Shown: positions 17,107 through 25,430 of the stretch, piece after piece
Layout of the letters: each line of letters starts with the position of its first letter
How positions within the stretch are numbered: the first letter of the stretch is position 1
Virus record (IMG/VR): IMGVR_UViG_3300010392_005395
Span: 1-55,278 of that record
Strand: one strand, 5' to 3'
DNA: 55,278 nucleotides
From: a virus
Position numbers and translations under genes: made by a program
The notes under the pieces: model-generated
What the model was told of the DNA's origin: nothing
What the model saw: the letters and a program-made list of their open reading frames with translations, nothing else
The model's database searches: none

Positions 17107-17408
17107 AATTTTGACCGTAAAATGATTATTGTTTTACCAACATCGCCAGGCTGTTTTGATTCATAAGAATAAGTCGTGTTGTTGAATTTAACTTTAATAT
17201 TCTTTTTGAAAAGTGATGAAAGTTCATCATTAACTTCTACGGTCGGATATTTGATATCAATCTCGCCGCCTAGTTCATCGCTCATAAATTCGAAATCAAA
17301 AACACCCCGAATTGGTGTTACATTTCCGCTTGTGTCGATTACCTCGATATCATCACCAAGTACATCTAAAACATCATCATCAGGAAAATCTAATGAAAAA
17401 CTAGCCAT
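17103..17408 (-). CDS. head-tail attachment protein (FII-like)
   Basis: 101 residues: MASFSLDFPDDDVLDVLGDD, then GVFDFEFMSDELGG, and a C-terminal beta segment GDVGKTIIILRSKL. An acidic N-terminal helix followed by a small beta-barrel half fits head-tail attachment proteins of the lambda FII type. Its position just before the Z-like gene supports this. It overlaps the endolysin gene by 8 nt at its 5' end and the Z-like gene by 4 nt at its 3' end. Confidence 0.6.
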   Translation of the reverse strand: MASFSLDFPDDDVLDVLGDDIEVIDTSGNVTPIRGVFDFEFMSDELGGEIDIKYPTVEVNDELSSLFKKNIKVKFNNTTYSYESKQPGDVGKTIIILRSKL

Positions 17409-17805
17409 TAAAATATTCCTCAGGATTAAAATATTCTTTGTTGCGCTTTATTTCATAATGCACATGATTTGGAATGCCTTTATAACGTTTATCAAGATTT
17501 TGAGCTGAACCAATAACCTGATTTTCTTCCACAACATCACCAACAAAAACAGATGGATTTACATAAAAAACTCTATGTTTAAAACCCGCATTATCAGTTA
17601 TTTGGATATATCTATAACTCAAATCATTAGAGTAAGGAAAACCGACTTTTGTTACGGTTCCAGACACTGGTGATAAAACCAATGCATATTTATTAATTAA
17701 ATAATCAATACCATTATGTGTGCGACTACCACGAGAAGCACCGAAATAGCCACATCCCCAATTATCACACTCACGTTTTTTTAAATTACAAATTGTATTA
17801 ATCAT
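17401..17805 (-). CDS. M23-family peptidoglycan endopeptidase (endolysin)
   Basis: 134 residues. M23 zinc-peptidase motifs are visible: H30xxxD34 in RTHNGIDYL and H114xH116 in NHVHYEI. The fold elements SPVSGTVTKVG and GDVVEENQVIG are typical of LytM/M23 domains. There is no signal peptide, so release through a holin is expected. It would cleave peptide cross-links of the cell wall at lysis or serve as a virion-associated lysin. It follows a coiled-coil membrane protein that may be the holin, and overlaps both neighbours by 8 nt. Confidence 0.85.
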   Translation of the reverse strand: MINTICNLKKRECDNWGCGYFGASRGSRTHNGIDYLINKYALVLSPVSGTVTKVGFPYSNDLSYRYIQITDNAGFKHRVFYVNPSVFVGDVVEENQVIGSAQNLDKRYKGIPNHVHYEIKRNKEYFNPEEYFNG

Positions 17806-18418
17806 CTTTTAGTTTCGTCGTTTTCAGAATGTTTTTTTTAGCAACCAATGACATTGCATTCTTTTCGCTTCGCATTGTGTTTTTCCTAATATCTTCTTTT
17901 AAATCTGTATAAACAAAACCAGCAGCTGAACTAATAACACCCCAAATAATAATGGCAACAGTCCAGATCATTTTTAAATGTGCCTTACCTTTACCTTCAA
18001 TCTCTTTTTTCATTGAATCAACCATTTCATTATGGCTCACTTCACATTTAAGCTTGTGTTCTGCTATATCCTTTTTATTTTCACGAACAAGTGAGAATAG
18101 GGGATTAACGGCTTTTTGAATTTCCTCATGTTGCTTTAATAACAATCCAGACATATCAATTTTGATCTGATTAACATTGTTATCAATTGCATCTAATGTT
18201 GAAGTTGTTTTGGCTTCATCTTTAAAATGATTATTCAGAGAATGTGTCAATTTAGAAATTGATTTGTCAGTTTCAATTTGTTGTTTAGATAATTCACCTA
18301 AAGTGCCTGTAAGGCTTGCAACAGATTTAGTTAAATTTTTTAAATCATTTTTATAATCATTATGATCACGCTTAAGCATTTCATGATCTCTAATTAAATC
18401 ATCGATTCTATCTGGCAT
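17798..18418 (-). CDS. coiled-coil membrane protein, holin candidate
   Basis: 206 residues. The first 130 or so are charged and heptad-like (DLIRDHEMLKRDHNDYKNDL), predicting a long coiled coil. A single hydrophobic segment, MIWTVAIIIWGVISSAAGF, is near residues 149-167, followed by a basic tail. One membrane span directly before the endolysin gene is compatible with a holin or XhlA-like lysis accessory protein. It could also be a spanin-like or exclusion protein. The gene overlaps the endolysin start. Confidence 0.55.
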   Translation of the reverse strand: MPDRIDDLIRDHEMLKRDHNDYKNDLKNLTKSVASLTGTLGELSKQQIETDKSISKLTHSLNNHFKDEAKTTSTLDAIDNNVNQIKIDMSGLLLKQHEEIQKAVNPLFSLVRENKKDIAEHKLKCEVSHNEMVDSMKKEIEGKGKAHLKMIWTVAIIIWGVISSAAGFVYTDLKEDIRKNTMRSEKNAMSLVAKKNILKTTKLKDD

Positions 18419-18430
18419 TATTAAATCCTT

Positions 18431-18883
18431 TTAAACCTTGTATCCTTTACAAAATGATTTAGAAAATTCTTCTACAAAATTGTAATAAGTCATTGCTCTA
18501 TAACGGCGTAAAGATCGTGTAAAAACATTTGAATTATTATTAATAAACGTGACTGTGTTTCTTAACAGTAAAAGATTACTCAACATGCAATCCTTACCAG
18601 ACTTTGATAGTTCGTGAGTACAATCATGAATATTACAGATAGATGTAATTCTTAAGCCCCATATAGTGTCTGGTACGGCTTCTGTGCTTTTAGATCCACA
18701 TCCATTCATTTGAATATCATTTGATAAACACTGTCTACGCATTTCGTTCCAAACAGGAATAGGTGCAATAACACCTGAAAAATCATAGGTTTGCTCGTAA
18801 CCCTTAAAGCTAATCTCCATCAGCATACGAACATCTTCAGGCATTTCTATTTGTTGACTGTCAAAAATACTACTTACTTCCAT
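18431..18883 (-). CDS. phage lysis-cassette protein with CNIHD motif, PLA2-like
   Basis: About 150 residues. The frame opens at TTG 18898, but ATG 18883 (MEVSSIFDSQ) is a more natural start; neither has a strong SD. The segment RITSICNIHDCTHELSKSGK, then DCMLSNLLLLRN and a C-terminal RRYRAMTYYNFVEEF, resembles a phage family with a C-x-x-HD motif and spaced acidic/Asn residues. The HD pair recalls the catalytic dyad of phospholipase A2-like domains. Activity on lipids is speculative. It lies between two lipoprotein genes and the holin candidate. Confidence 0.45.
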   Translation of the reverse strand: MEVSSIFDSQQIEMPEDVRMLMEISFKGYEQTYDFSGVIAPIPVWNEMRRQCLSNDIQMNGCGSKSTEAVPDTIWGLRITSICNIHDCTHELSKSGKDCMLSNLLLLRNTVTFINNNSNVFTRSLRRYRAMTYYNFVEEFSKSFCKGYKV

Positions 18884-19040
18884 CTCGTTCACATTCAATT
18901 TTTACAGTGTTTGCAGCCAAAGTTCTGAATGCTTCACGTTGTTCTTGTGTGTAATTGATACAGTAGTCATCGTGCCAAGTTATTAACTGTGTACAACCTG
19001 AGCTGAGGATTAAGACTGATAACAAAATTAGCTTTTTCAT
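18870..19040 (-). CDS. small lipoprotein, Rz1-like candidate
   Basis: 56 residues: MKKLILLSVLILSSGCTQLI, then a short polar tail ending CERDGSK. A signal peptide with lipobox LSSGC predicts an acylated outer-membrane lipoprotein. Small lipoproteins in a lysis cassette often act as o-spanins. The start codon overlaps the TGA of the longer lipoprotein gene (ATGA), and its 3' end overlaps the next gene by about 14 nt. No partner i-spanin was recognised with confidence; the coiled-coil membrane protein at 17798 could serve. Confidence 0.6.
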   Translation of the reverse strand: MKKLILLSVLILSSGCTQLITWHDDYCINYTQEQREAFRTLAANTVKIECERDGSK

Positions 19041-19681
19041 TGAGTAATTACCTTCGGATCAACGACAACAGGATTGACAACTTCTGGATTTACTACAACA
19101 GGATCAACTACAGTTGGTTCAGCAACTTGGTCATGACTATCAACGTAATCATGGCGGTCATATGAGTCATGACTATCTACAATAGAATTATCACTATTGT
19201 CAGAGTTATCAGAGCTGTTTGAATTATCGGTAGCGCCATTGTGGTTTGTTCTGGTTGCAGTAGTGCTTGCTGTAGTCGTGTTATTGTCACCGACAACAGA
19301 TGTTGTGTTATGAGTTTCAAAGTTGTTACCGCCAGCTGAGTCGAAAGCAGAACGCATAATTAATGTTTCAGCACCCTTAGTAACTAACGTTGAACCAAAT
19401 TTAACAACAGAAGGAACAACCGATTTAACAACATCATTAGTATTCGTAATGGTTGGAACTTGAACACGGTTACGATCACGAGGATCTAAATATTGCACTG
19501 ACAATCCCTGACACGAATTAGCTTCACTTCCACAAGCTATAGATAGGGTAGGTTTATCAACAATTTTAGTTTGGGACTCAACAACTTTTACTTGAGCATC
19601 ATATGCCATTTTCATTTCGTCTGTACTGGCACAACCAACTAAAAACAATATGTAAGTTATTAATAAAATTGATTTTTTCAT
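19037..19681 (-). CDS. lipoprotein with Asp/Ser/His-rich and Val-Pro repeats
   Basis: About 214 residues from ATG 19681 (MKKSILLITYILFLVGCAST), which has GGAT upstream; the frame is open a few codons earlier. A signal peptide with lipobox FLVGC predicts lipidation. The middle is low-complexity (DNSDNSDNS, DSHDSYDRHDYVDSHD), and the end is a VVDPVVVNPEVVNPVVVDP repeat. These features suit a surface-exposed or periplasmic spacer. The role is not known; the lysis cassette context suggests a part in envelope disruption or superinfection interference. It is the first gene after the candidate late promoter near 19781. Confidence 0.55.
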   Translation of the reverse strand: MKKSILLITYILFLVGCASTDEMKMAYDAQVKVVESQTKIVDKPTLSIACGSEANSCQGLSVQYLDPRDRNRVQVPTITNTNDVVKSVVPSVVKFGSTLVTKGAETLIMRSAFDSAGGNNFETHNTTSVVGDNNTTTASTTATRTNHNGATDNSNSSDNSDNSDNSIVDSHDSYDRHDYVDSHDQVAEPTVVDPVVVNPEVVNPVVVDPKVITQ

Positions 19682-19754
19682 TCTTTTATCCAAATTTACA
19701 AAATGAATGTAAAATAATTCTTGTCTTTAAGGTTAACTTGACGTAATATGTATA

Positions 19755-19796
19755 ATTGTATCACTGTATGCCTTGTGTATTCCACTTGCCGCCGAG
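19755..19796 (-). promoter_or_regulatory. candidate late promoter, copy 2 (before lysis and tail genes)
   Basis: The minus strand shows CTCGGCGGCAAGTGGA (19796-19781), 20 nt, then TGA-TACAAT (19760-19755). The element is intergenic (19682-19820), and the next gene is the lipoprotein starting at 19681. The 16-mer, spacing and -10 are the same as in copy 1 near 10774. The intergenic position argues that it is a real control site, with the lysis genes and the connector/tail genes downstream. Confidence 0.75.
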
Positions 19797-19820
19797 CGCT
19801 TGAAATAACCTCGTTTTGTA

Positions 19821-20285
19821 TTAAATAATGGTTATGTCGAGAACAGTGTCAACTGTTGCCTGGTTGATTATTCCCATATCTCTCAACAAGTTAAGTCCAT
19901 TAATTGTATCTGTTGAGCCGACATGAACACCTTCAGCTGAATATAAATCTTTAAATACGGTTCTTAGCGGTGCTCTAAATTGTTCAATATTTAGATCGGT
20001 AACATTAGGACATAATGTTTTTACTATCGTATCGTTTTCTAAATTATCATGAAGAGCATCAATATTTATTTTATTTAAAATACCGAATCGATCACGAAAG
20101 TCTTTAGTAGCAATAACTGGAATATTTAGAATACCTGGATCAGCATCATCTGCGTACCATACTAAATTTTCAGTAATTCCGTTAGAATGAAGAATTTGTA
20201 ATTGTTCTAAATTAACGAAAGGAGTTAATACATCATTTACTAAAGATGCACCTGCTTTATATTCATCAAGTGAAATAATTTTCAT
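19821..20285 (-). CDS. uncharacterised protein, last gene of fibre cassette
   Basis: 154 residues, not recognised. Mixed composition with MKIISLDEYKAGASLVNDVL at the start, a cysteine in DTIVKTLCPNVTDLN and a C-terminus GIINQATVDTVLDITII. The start codon overlaps the stop of the fibre gene upstream (TAATG), so it is probably co-translated with it. A fibre chaperone or accessory structural protein is possible from position. The candidate late promoter lies just after its stop. Confidence 0.5.
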   Translation of the reverse strand: MKIISLDEYKAGASLVNDVLTPFVNLEQLQILHSNGITENLVWYADDADPGILNIPVIATKDFRDRFGILNKINIDALHDNLENDTIVKTLCPNVTDLNIEQFRAPLRTVFKDLYSAEGVHVGSTDTINGLNLLRDMGIINQATVDTVLDITII

Positions 20286-21220
20286 TAGTAATCTCCCAAC
20301 ATGTAGAATGCTACAGAACGATTTTTATAAGAGCTGGTTGAGTAAATAGTAGAATTGCTTAACTGATACTCAATTTTTAAACTCGAATTGAATTTAATTT
20401 TTGGTTTTAATGGATCATTAATGAACTGCATAGGATGAAGAATTTGAGCGTCAGACTTACTTGATACAACACCAAAACGATGAATCCGTCTATCGCTGGA
20501 TACAGTATTATAATCATCGTCGTCATCATCGTTATAAGTTAGTAATCCTCCACCAGATTCTAATCTGCCAGATTTTGTTCCGTAAGCAGAGCCAATAAAA
20601 ATTCTATATTCATCATTATTGTCGTTTGTATAGGTAAATTCTTCTGAAAATTCTGTACCGTCAATTGTAATAAATATTTCAATTTTTCTATTTGAACCAC
20701 TGTCATTTTTTAAGCGAGGTAACATTAATCCAGTAAAATATCCTGAGCCTGAAACTTCTGCTACTGTTTGTCTTAATGTGGTTGATTGATTCACATGATA
20801 CGGAGTAGTTAATGTTTTATAAAAAGTAGAACCATCTGGTGTAGAACTTGAACCATATTTTAAATTACTTGATTTAACAGAAAACACTGGTAAATGAATG
20901 ATATCTGTTGCATTAAAATTCATATTTGAAAGCTCCGCTAAAATGAGATTTTGAACCTCATCTTTTGTATAATATTTGGATAAATCAATAACAGTTTTTT
21001 CTTCATGAATAGTCTGACTTTCTTCGACTGTTAATTCTGTTACACCATCAACATCTAAATAAACCAATACACCTGTGTTTATTAACGCAGGCAAATCAAT
21101 TGAATTTTGATATTCTGAAACATCTAAATCATTTAAATCTAAAGTTTCGTTTGGCTGTAATTCAAAACCTATATCATTAATATTAACAATGTTTTGAGAA
21201 ATATTCTTAATAATTGACAT
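20285..21220 (-). CDS. tail fibre-like protein
   Basis: About 311 residues from ATG 21220 (MSIIKNISQN), which overlaps the upstream stop as TAATG and has GGAG 6 nt before it. The N-terminus (NIVNINDIGFELQPNETLDL) looks like the assembly domain of small fibre-associated proteins. The C-terminal part is beta-rich with an acidic DDDDDDYN loop (near residue 230) and ends RSVAFYMLGDY. A receptor-contact role is plausible. Which host structure it binds cannot be inferred. Confidence 0.55.
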   Translation of the reverse strand: MSIIKNISQNIVNINDIGFELQPNETLDLNDLDVSEYQNSIDLPALINTGVLVYLDVDGVTELTVEESQTIHEEKTVIDLSKYYTKDEVQNLILAELSNMNFNATDIIHLPVFSVKSSNLKYGSSSTPDGSTFYKTLTTPYHVNQSTTLRQTVAEVSGSGYFTGLMLPRLKNDSGSNRKIEIFITIDGTEFSEEFTYTNDNNDEYRIFIGSAYGTKSGRLESGGGLLTYNDDDDDDYNTVSSDRRIHRFGVVSSKSDAQILHPMQFINDPLKPKIKFNSSLKIEYQLSNSTIYSTSSYKNRSVAFYMLGDY

Positions 21221-21867
21221 TAAGCTCTCCATCTCGTAAAAACAGTTACAACAGTATCTTCTATTGTTCCACCTGAACCACCACGCAAACGTATTTTATC
21301 GCCTTGGCTAAAGTCTAAATTTAATGACATATCAACAAGACTTACATCATTACCTGAGTTTAAAGTTCCAATTACATGTTCATTTCCATTGATATAAATT
21401 CGAAAATCTTTAGAGTTGCCATTTGTGTTTTCACAATGAACAGCAACCCCTACAATCGTTCCTTTAAATGGCATTATATATCCTGTTTGAGTATCAACGG
21501 CGTGTCCAATTTGCATCCATTCGTTGTTATTAATTTTCGCCTCTGCCCAAAGAAAATTATTCATTGTTGTTGATAATATTTTGGTTCGAGTATTATCATT
21601 AAAAACAATGTGTGGTTGACTATTTATTAACGTAGGGGTTTTGGAAATATATAATGAGTCATGATTATGGTTTATTGGTGCTTTACCAGCTAAAGCTGTA
21701 CTAACTATATTTAAATCGGATTGGCTTGCAGCACCCAAATTTAAACGAGCATCGTTAGAAGTAGTTGCACCTGTACCACCAGTTGCTATAGCGATAGTAT
21801 CACCGCTTTCAAATTCAGCTAATCCTGGTTCAGGTGAATGTAATTTAATTGGTATAACGTCAGCCAT
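21220..21867 (-). CDS. tail fibre protein with GGTGATT motif
   Basis: 215 residues. The N-terminal region has ATGGTGATTSNDARLNLGAA, a signature repeated in many phage tail fibres, then INHNHDSLY, a shaft-like metal-binding type motif. The C-terminal half is a beta domain (YIMPFKGTIVGVAVHCENTN, then FRIYING) ending VVTVFTRWRA. It probably forms one segment of a multi-polypeptide fibre. It starts 1 nt after the upstream gene and overlaps the next start. Confidence 0.65.
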   Translation of the reverse strand: MADVIPIKLHSPEPGLAEFESGDTIAIATGGTGATTSNDARLNLGAASQSDLNIVSTALAGKAPINHNHDSLYISKTPTLINSQPHIVFNDNTRTKILSTTMNNFLWAEAKINNNEWMQIGHAVDTQTGYIMPFKGTIVGVAVHCENTNGNSKDFRIYINGNEHVIGTLNSGNDVSLVDMSLNLDFSQGDKIRLRGGSGGTIEDTVVTVFTRWRA

Positions 21868-21868
21868 T

Positions 21869-22111
21869 CTAACATCCTAAATTTATATTGCTTTGAGTAC
21901 CGTCTGATAACCAAAATGGTAAATAGGCAGTATTAAGAGCAATACAATTTTGATTACCGTCAGCTGTCCAGAAGGGCAGGAATGAACCTGAACCACCAGT
22001 TCCAGCTACGGAATCAACGTATTCTTTACTTGCAGCATCTAAGGGATCAGAAGGCAGGTCTAAACCTGTAACCCTCTGAACCTCGATGTTTGTTTTAAAC
22101 TGCTTAGCCAT
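21869..22111 (-). CDS. short fibre-linker protein with LPFW repeat
   Basis: About 80 residues from ATG 22111 (MAKQFKTNIEVQRVTGLDLP). An N-terminal segment resembles the start of the upstream fibre gene, and PLDAASKEYVDSVA is a common fibre linker. The C-terminus contains a tandem repeat, LPFWTADGNQNCIAL and LPFWLSDGTQSNINL. It may cap or link fibre subunits. The stop of the upstream gene is 1 nt before its ATG. Confidence 0.55.
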   Translation of the reverse strand: MAKQFKTNIEVQRVTGLDLPSDPLDAASKEYVDSVAGTGGSGSFLPFWTADGNQNCIALNTAYLPFWLSDGTQSNINLGC

Positions 22112-22112
22112 T

Positions 22113-23150
22113 TTATCCTGCAATAACTACACGGTATTGGTTAAGAGTAGGAGGTTGATTGAATTTAACTTTTGCGTTATTGCTGTTTTCTAGTTGAATA
22201 TCTGCGATAACTTCTTCATTGCTAACGGCATCATAAACTTGAACATTACAATATTGTTCACCTAAATTATGACTTGTATTAAATGAGGTGTTAGTTCCAT
22301 CGCCAATAACTGCTACAAATTTATTAACATTACCAATACCTAAGCCAGATAATGCGTTAGCCAATTTTAAAGGCGTAATATATGTACTATCATTGACTCC
22401 AGCAGTAACTTCAGCTGATGTTGCGATACGAGATAAACCAATAACTGTTTCGGTTGCTTGACCAACATTAGCCTGTAAAACATACCAATCACCACCGACA
22501 CTTGCATGATCTCCACCAATACCTGAATCAGTTTTGCAAACAATCATGTCGCCGATTTCTACATCTTCGCCGCTTGCTCCACCAATTTTTCCTGCAACTG
22601 TAATATGATAAGAGTCACCAACAATAGCAGCTGGATAATTCGGATTAGTAGAAGCATCAATATCACCTTTAATAGTCATACCGGATGAAACTAAATTATT
22701 AACAAACGTTTCAGTAGCAACTGATTCACCACCGACTGTAATGCCTGTCGTTACCGTTAATTCATTAAAACTTGCATCACCATTTGCATCACGTTTAACT
22801 AATGTGTTTGCAGTAGCATTTGAAGTTGCATTTAACAAATCATTATAAAAAGCAGAAGTTAATAAACCGCTATTTGTACCATCAGCATCTGCAATAGTTA
22901 AATCTGGTGCAGATGGATCGGTTAAATCTACAGTCAATGCTGGAGTGCTTGATGTAACAACTGTAACGTTACCCGTAATATCAACCCAATAGCTGTTGAT
23001 GTACATATAGAATTTACTATCACCAGTATTAAAATATGCCTGACCTTCTGAAGGTGAAGTTGGTGCAGATGCCAAATTGTGAACTACAAAATTTTGTAAT
23101 TCGTTTTTGTTTAAATTAATACTGACTAAAAATTTTTTAGGAGATGCCAT
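22113..23150 (-). CDS. tail fibre protein
   Basis: 345 residues with the usual fibre order: N-terminal attachment (VSINLNKNELQNFVVHNLAS, then PTSPSEGQAYFNTGDSKFYMY), a shaft of short beta repeats (ANTLVKRDANGDASFNELTV), a typical YHITVAGKIGG / WYVLQANVG segment, ATSAEVTAGVNDSTYITPLK, and a small C-terminal beta domain beginning THNL-like SHNLGEQYCNVQVYD. The last domain is also present in the neighbouring gene 23165-23581. It binds the virion at the N-terminus and probably contributes to host recognition. Confidence 0.75.
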   Translation of the reverse strand: MASPKKFLVSINLNKNELQNFVVHNLASAPTSPSEGQAYFNTGDSKFYMYINSYWVDITGNVTVVTSSTPALTVDLTDPSAPDLTIADADGTNSGLLTSAFYNDLLNATSNATANTLVKRDANGDASFNELTVTTGITVGGESVATETFVNNLVSSGMTIKGDIDASTNPNYPAAIVGDSYHITVAGKIGGASGEDVEIGDMIVCKTDSGIGGDHASVGGDWYVLQANVGQATETVIGLSRIATSAEVTAGVNDSTYITPLKLANALSGLGIGNVNKFVAVIGDGTNTSFNTSHNLGEQYCNVQVYDAVSNEEVIADIQLENSNNAKVKFNQPPTLNQYRVVIAG

Positions 23151-23164
23151 TTTGTAAAATCCTC

Positions 23165-23581
23165 TTAATTAAGATATGCCTTCCCTGAGAAAGCTGCTGA
23201 AAAACTAATTTGAACAGTATTGATATCTATAAATTCAACACCGCCCTCGACCTCCGTATTGGCACTATCTATAACAGTTACAGAGGGAAATTTATTTAAA
23301 TTGTGAGTGACTACCCACGTGTTTGAAGGTAGGCTTTGTTCAAAAGAAAAATGCCTGTCTCCATCGATTCCATCATGACCATCTACACCATCTCGTCCAG
23401 GTAAACCTTGAGGTTGTGATGTGATAATTTCGGAATTATTGTTAGAAACTATTAATGTCGATTTTTCCTTTTCAGTAACAACAATTGACTCTTGTTTAGT
23501 AATAACTAAATCAGTTTTACCTTTAATTGTTTCTATTACTGTACTGTTTTTATCGACTTCAACGATGTCGAAATTCGCCAT
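23165..23581 (-). CDS. collagen-like fibre protein
   Basis: 138 residues. A beta-rich N-terminal half (many V/T/I strands) is followed by a short collagen-like stretch GLPGRDGVDGHDGIDGD (near residues 77-93) and a C-terminal beta domain, WVVTHNLNKFPSVTVIDSAN. Collagen-like repeats trimerise phage fibres. The C-terminal domain resembles that of the next gene, so the two may assemble or compete. It lies between the BppU-like gene and the main fibre gene. Confidence 0.6.
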   Translation of the reverse strand: MANFDIVEVDKNSTVIETIKGKTDLVITKQESIVVTEKEKSTLIVSNNNSEIITSQPQGLPGRDGVDGHDGIDGDRHFSFEQSLPSNTWVVTHNLNKFPSVTVIDSANTEVEGGVEFIDINTVQISFSAAFSGKAYLN

Positions 23582-23586
23582 TGTGA

Positions 23587-23976
23587 TTACCTCACAATTT
23601 CATCATAAGCAGTAAAACGACCTCTTAGTAATCGCTTCGTATCGCCGTTTGAGAAGTAAATTTCTAAACCGTAATATCCATTATTCCAAGTGAATGCAGT
23701 TGAATCTTCATCAGAAACGTAAAGTTCAATTTCACCTAGATTATTATTTAATGTGATTCGACCATTTTCAGTCGTCATGTCATAAAGTTCTGTAGTTCCG
23801 ACTTGGCTATATTCGTTTAAATCTTTAACTAATAAACGAGCCGTACAACCGCTTAAATCCACTGGAACTTCTGAACCTTTATTGCCAGATTTCCACGTGA
23901 AAGCGTGTCGAAGAGTAGATCCTTTATCCACTTCAATATCTAATTCTTTTGATTGTCTAGCGATTTTGGCAGGCAT
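23587..23976 (-). CDS. BppU-like N-terminal domain protein (virion-side fibre adaptor)
   Basis: 129 residues. The pattern DIEVDKGSTLRHAFTWKSGN, then VDLSGCTARLLVKDL and TENGRITLNNNLGEIELYVS is that of BppU-type N-terminal beta domains that anchor receptor-binding subunits to the baseplate. It ends LLRGRFTAYDEIVR. It is the first gene of the fibre cassette and follows the major capsid gene. Its function as an adaptor is inferred from the family; it may instead decorate the head because of its position next to the capsid gene. Confidence 0.55.
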   Translation of the reverse strand: MPAKIARQSKELDIEVDKGSTLRHAFTWKSGNKGSEVPVDLSGCTARLLVKDLNEYSQVGTTELYDMTTENGRITLNNNLGEIELYVSDEDSTAFTWNNGYYGLEIYFSNGDTKRLLRGRFTAYDEIVR

Positions 23977-24043
23977 GATAAAACTCGTAAAAATTAATAT
24001 TGAAAAAGACTGGGCAGGTCGTTAGACCCACCCATAGGTTGTG

Positions 24044-25039
24044 TTACTTGGTTAATTTGATGATTGCATCAGGACGAGTACAAATAGTGATTGGGTTAGA
24101 TTGGGATTCCAATTCAACACCTTTATTCATACGCAATATTTCTTGCTTTGAGTAATAAGGGCGACCCAAAGTGTTAACAGTTTCCATATAATCTGCAGGA
24201 GCAAATTTAGTTAGAAACATATCCATAACACCTTCAGGAACTAAATAAGCATCATCAACACCAACAAAGTCGATTCCATCAACCTTTCCAACATAACGCT
24301 CCCATTTAACACCACCAAAAGAGAAAGCGTTGCGTGGATCTTGACGTAAGAATTCGCCTTCTAACCAGCGGTCATATGATTTTTCAACATTGTCATGAGA
24401 CATGAATTCTTCCCAAAAAGACTCACCAGCAAGAACTCTATAACCAGAAGGTGCTAAACCACCTAAAACGTTTTCAACCTTTTTCATAGCTGATAAAATT
24501 TTAGTTTTTAATTTAGTACTAGCAGTTGCAAGTGACATAACTTGAGTTTGTTGGGTCAAACCGAAAGTATTGAACATATCCATTAGTACAGTAGAACCGT
24601 CAGCATCTAAAACTTGGCCTTTGATAGCACCAATACGTTGGAATTCTAAAGTCACGTCCATACGATTACGCATTTTTTCCAAACGCTCGTTTACAATACT
24701 TTGAACCAACTGAGTCTCACTTTCTTCGCCGAATGCACGAACGTTTTGTACTTCGTCAGCCATGATAGTTGCATTGTCTTGCAAGTGAACGGAAGGGAAC
24801 GCAACCATAGTTCGCTTGTCACCATTGACAACATTACCAGGAGCACCACGTTGTGAGCTTGGTACTAAATTAAGAGACAATCCTTTTCTTTCAATCGAGA
24901 TTGAAGTAGTTGAGATCCCTTTTTCGTCGAAATATCCCAATTGCCCGATACGACCAGGCTTGTAAGGGGTATCATTGATAGCGTCAGTCAAACTCTGAAC
25001 TGTAAACGCATTATCATTAAAAATATCTAAAGATGGCAT
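24044..25039 (-). CDS. major capsid protein (gpE family)
   Basis: 331 residues, following a gpD-like decoration gene. It matches lambda E-type capsid proteins: IGQLGYFDEKGISTTSISIE, LNLVPSSQRGAPGN, and later APADYMETVNTLGRPYYSK near the C-terminus. Length is usual for the family (about 340). It forms the icosahedral shell. No N-terminal prodomain is obvious; the protease and scaffold come from the upstream S49 gene. Confidence 0.9.
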   Translation of the reverse strand: MPSLDIFNDNAFTVQSLTDAINDTPYKPGRIGQLGYFDEKGISTTSISIERKGLSLNLVPSSQRGAPGNVVNGDKRTMVAFPSVHLQDNATIMADEVQNVRAFGEESETQLVQSIVNERLEKMRNRMDVTLEFQRIGAIKGQVLDADGSTVLMDMFNTFGLTQQTQVMSLATASTKLKTKILSAMKKVENVLGGLAPSGYRVLAGESFWEEFMSHDNVEKSYDRWLEGEFLRQDPRNAFSFGGVKWERYVGKVDGIDFVGVDDAYLVPEGVMDMFLTKFAPADYMETVNTLGRPYYSKQEILRMNKGVELESQSNPITICTRPDAIIKLTK

Positions 25040-25068
25040 TTTATTATCCTCTATTAATTGTTAATCGA

Positions 25069-25407
25069 TTATCTGATTTTGATTTTCAAAGCTTCTAAAT
25101 CAGCAGTTCCATTTGCATCGTTACCAACCAACAGGTCGCCAGATACTTCGGCGTTACCATTGATAATGACACCCTCAGCATCAGCAGCACTTGCGTCAAC
25201 ATCTGCTAATATAATTCCAGCAGCAGTTTCAGTTCCGTCCGATGCACCATCTGCATATGCAGCGTATTTACCATCAGCAGTGATTTTTCCGATCACAGTT
25301 CCAGCAGTTAAATTTTGACCACTAGCTACTGTGATCTGATCTCTAGACTGAGTTCCATTTGCTTCGGAAAGCAAAAATTCAGCTTTATAATTACCTTCAG
25401 TTAACAT
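25069..25407 (-). CDS. head decoration protein (gpD family)
   Basis: 112 residues with the family core LTEGNYKAEFLLSEANGTQSR, then GQNLTAGTVIGKITADGKYAAY and VIINGNAEVSGDLL. It sits between the S49 protease and the major capsid gene, as in lambda. Trimers of this protein would stabilise the expanded head. A clear SD lies upstream in the 23-nt gap after the protease gene. Confidence 0.85.
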   Translation of the reverse strand: MLTEGNYKAEFLLSEANGTQSRDQITVASGQNLTAGTVIGKITADGKYAAYADGASDGTETAAGIILADVDASAADAEGVIINGNAEVSGDLLVGNDANGTADLEALKIKIR

Positions 25408-25430
25408 TTTCAGTTACCTCTTAATTAAGA

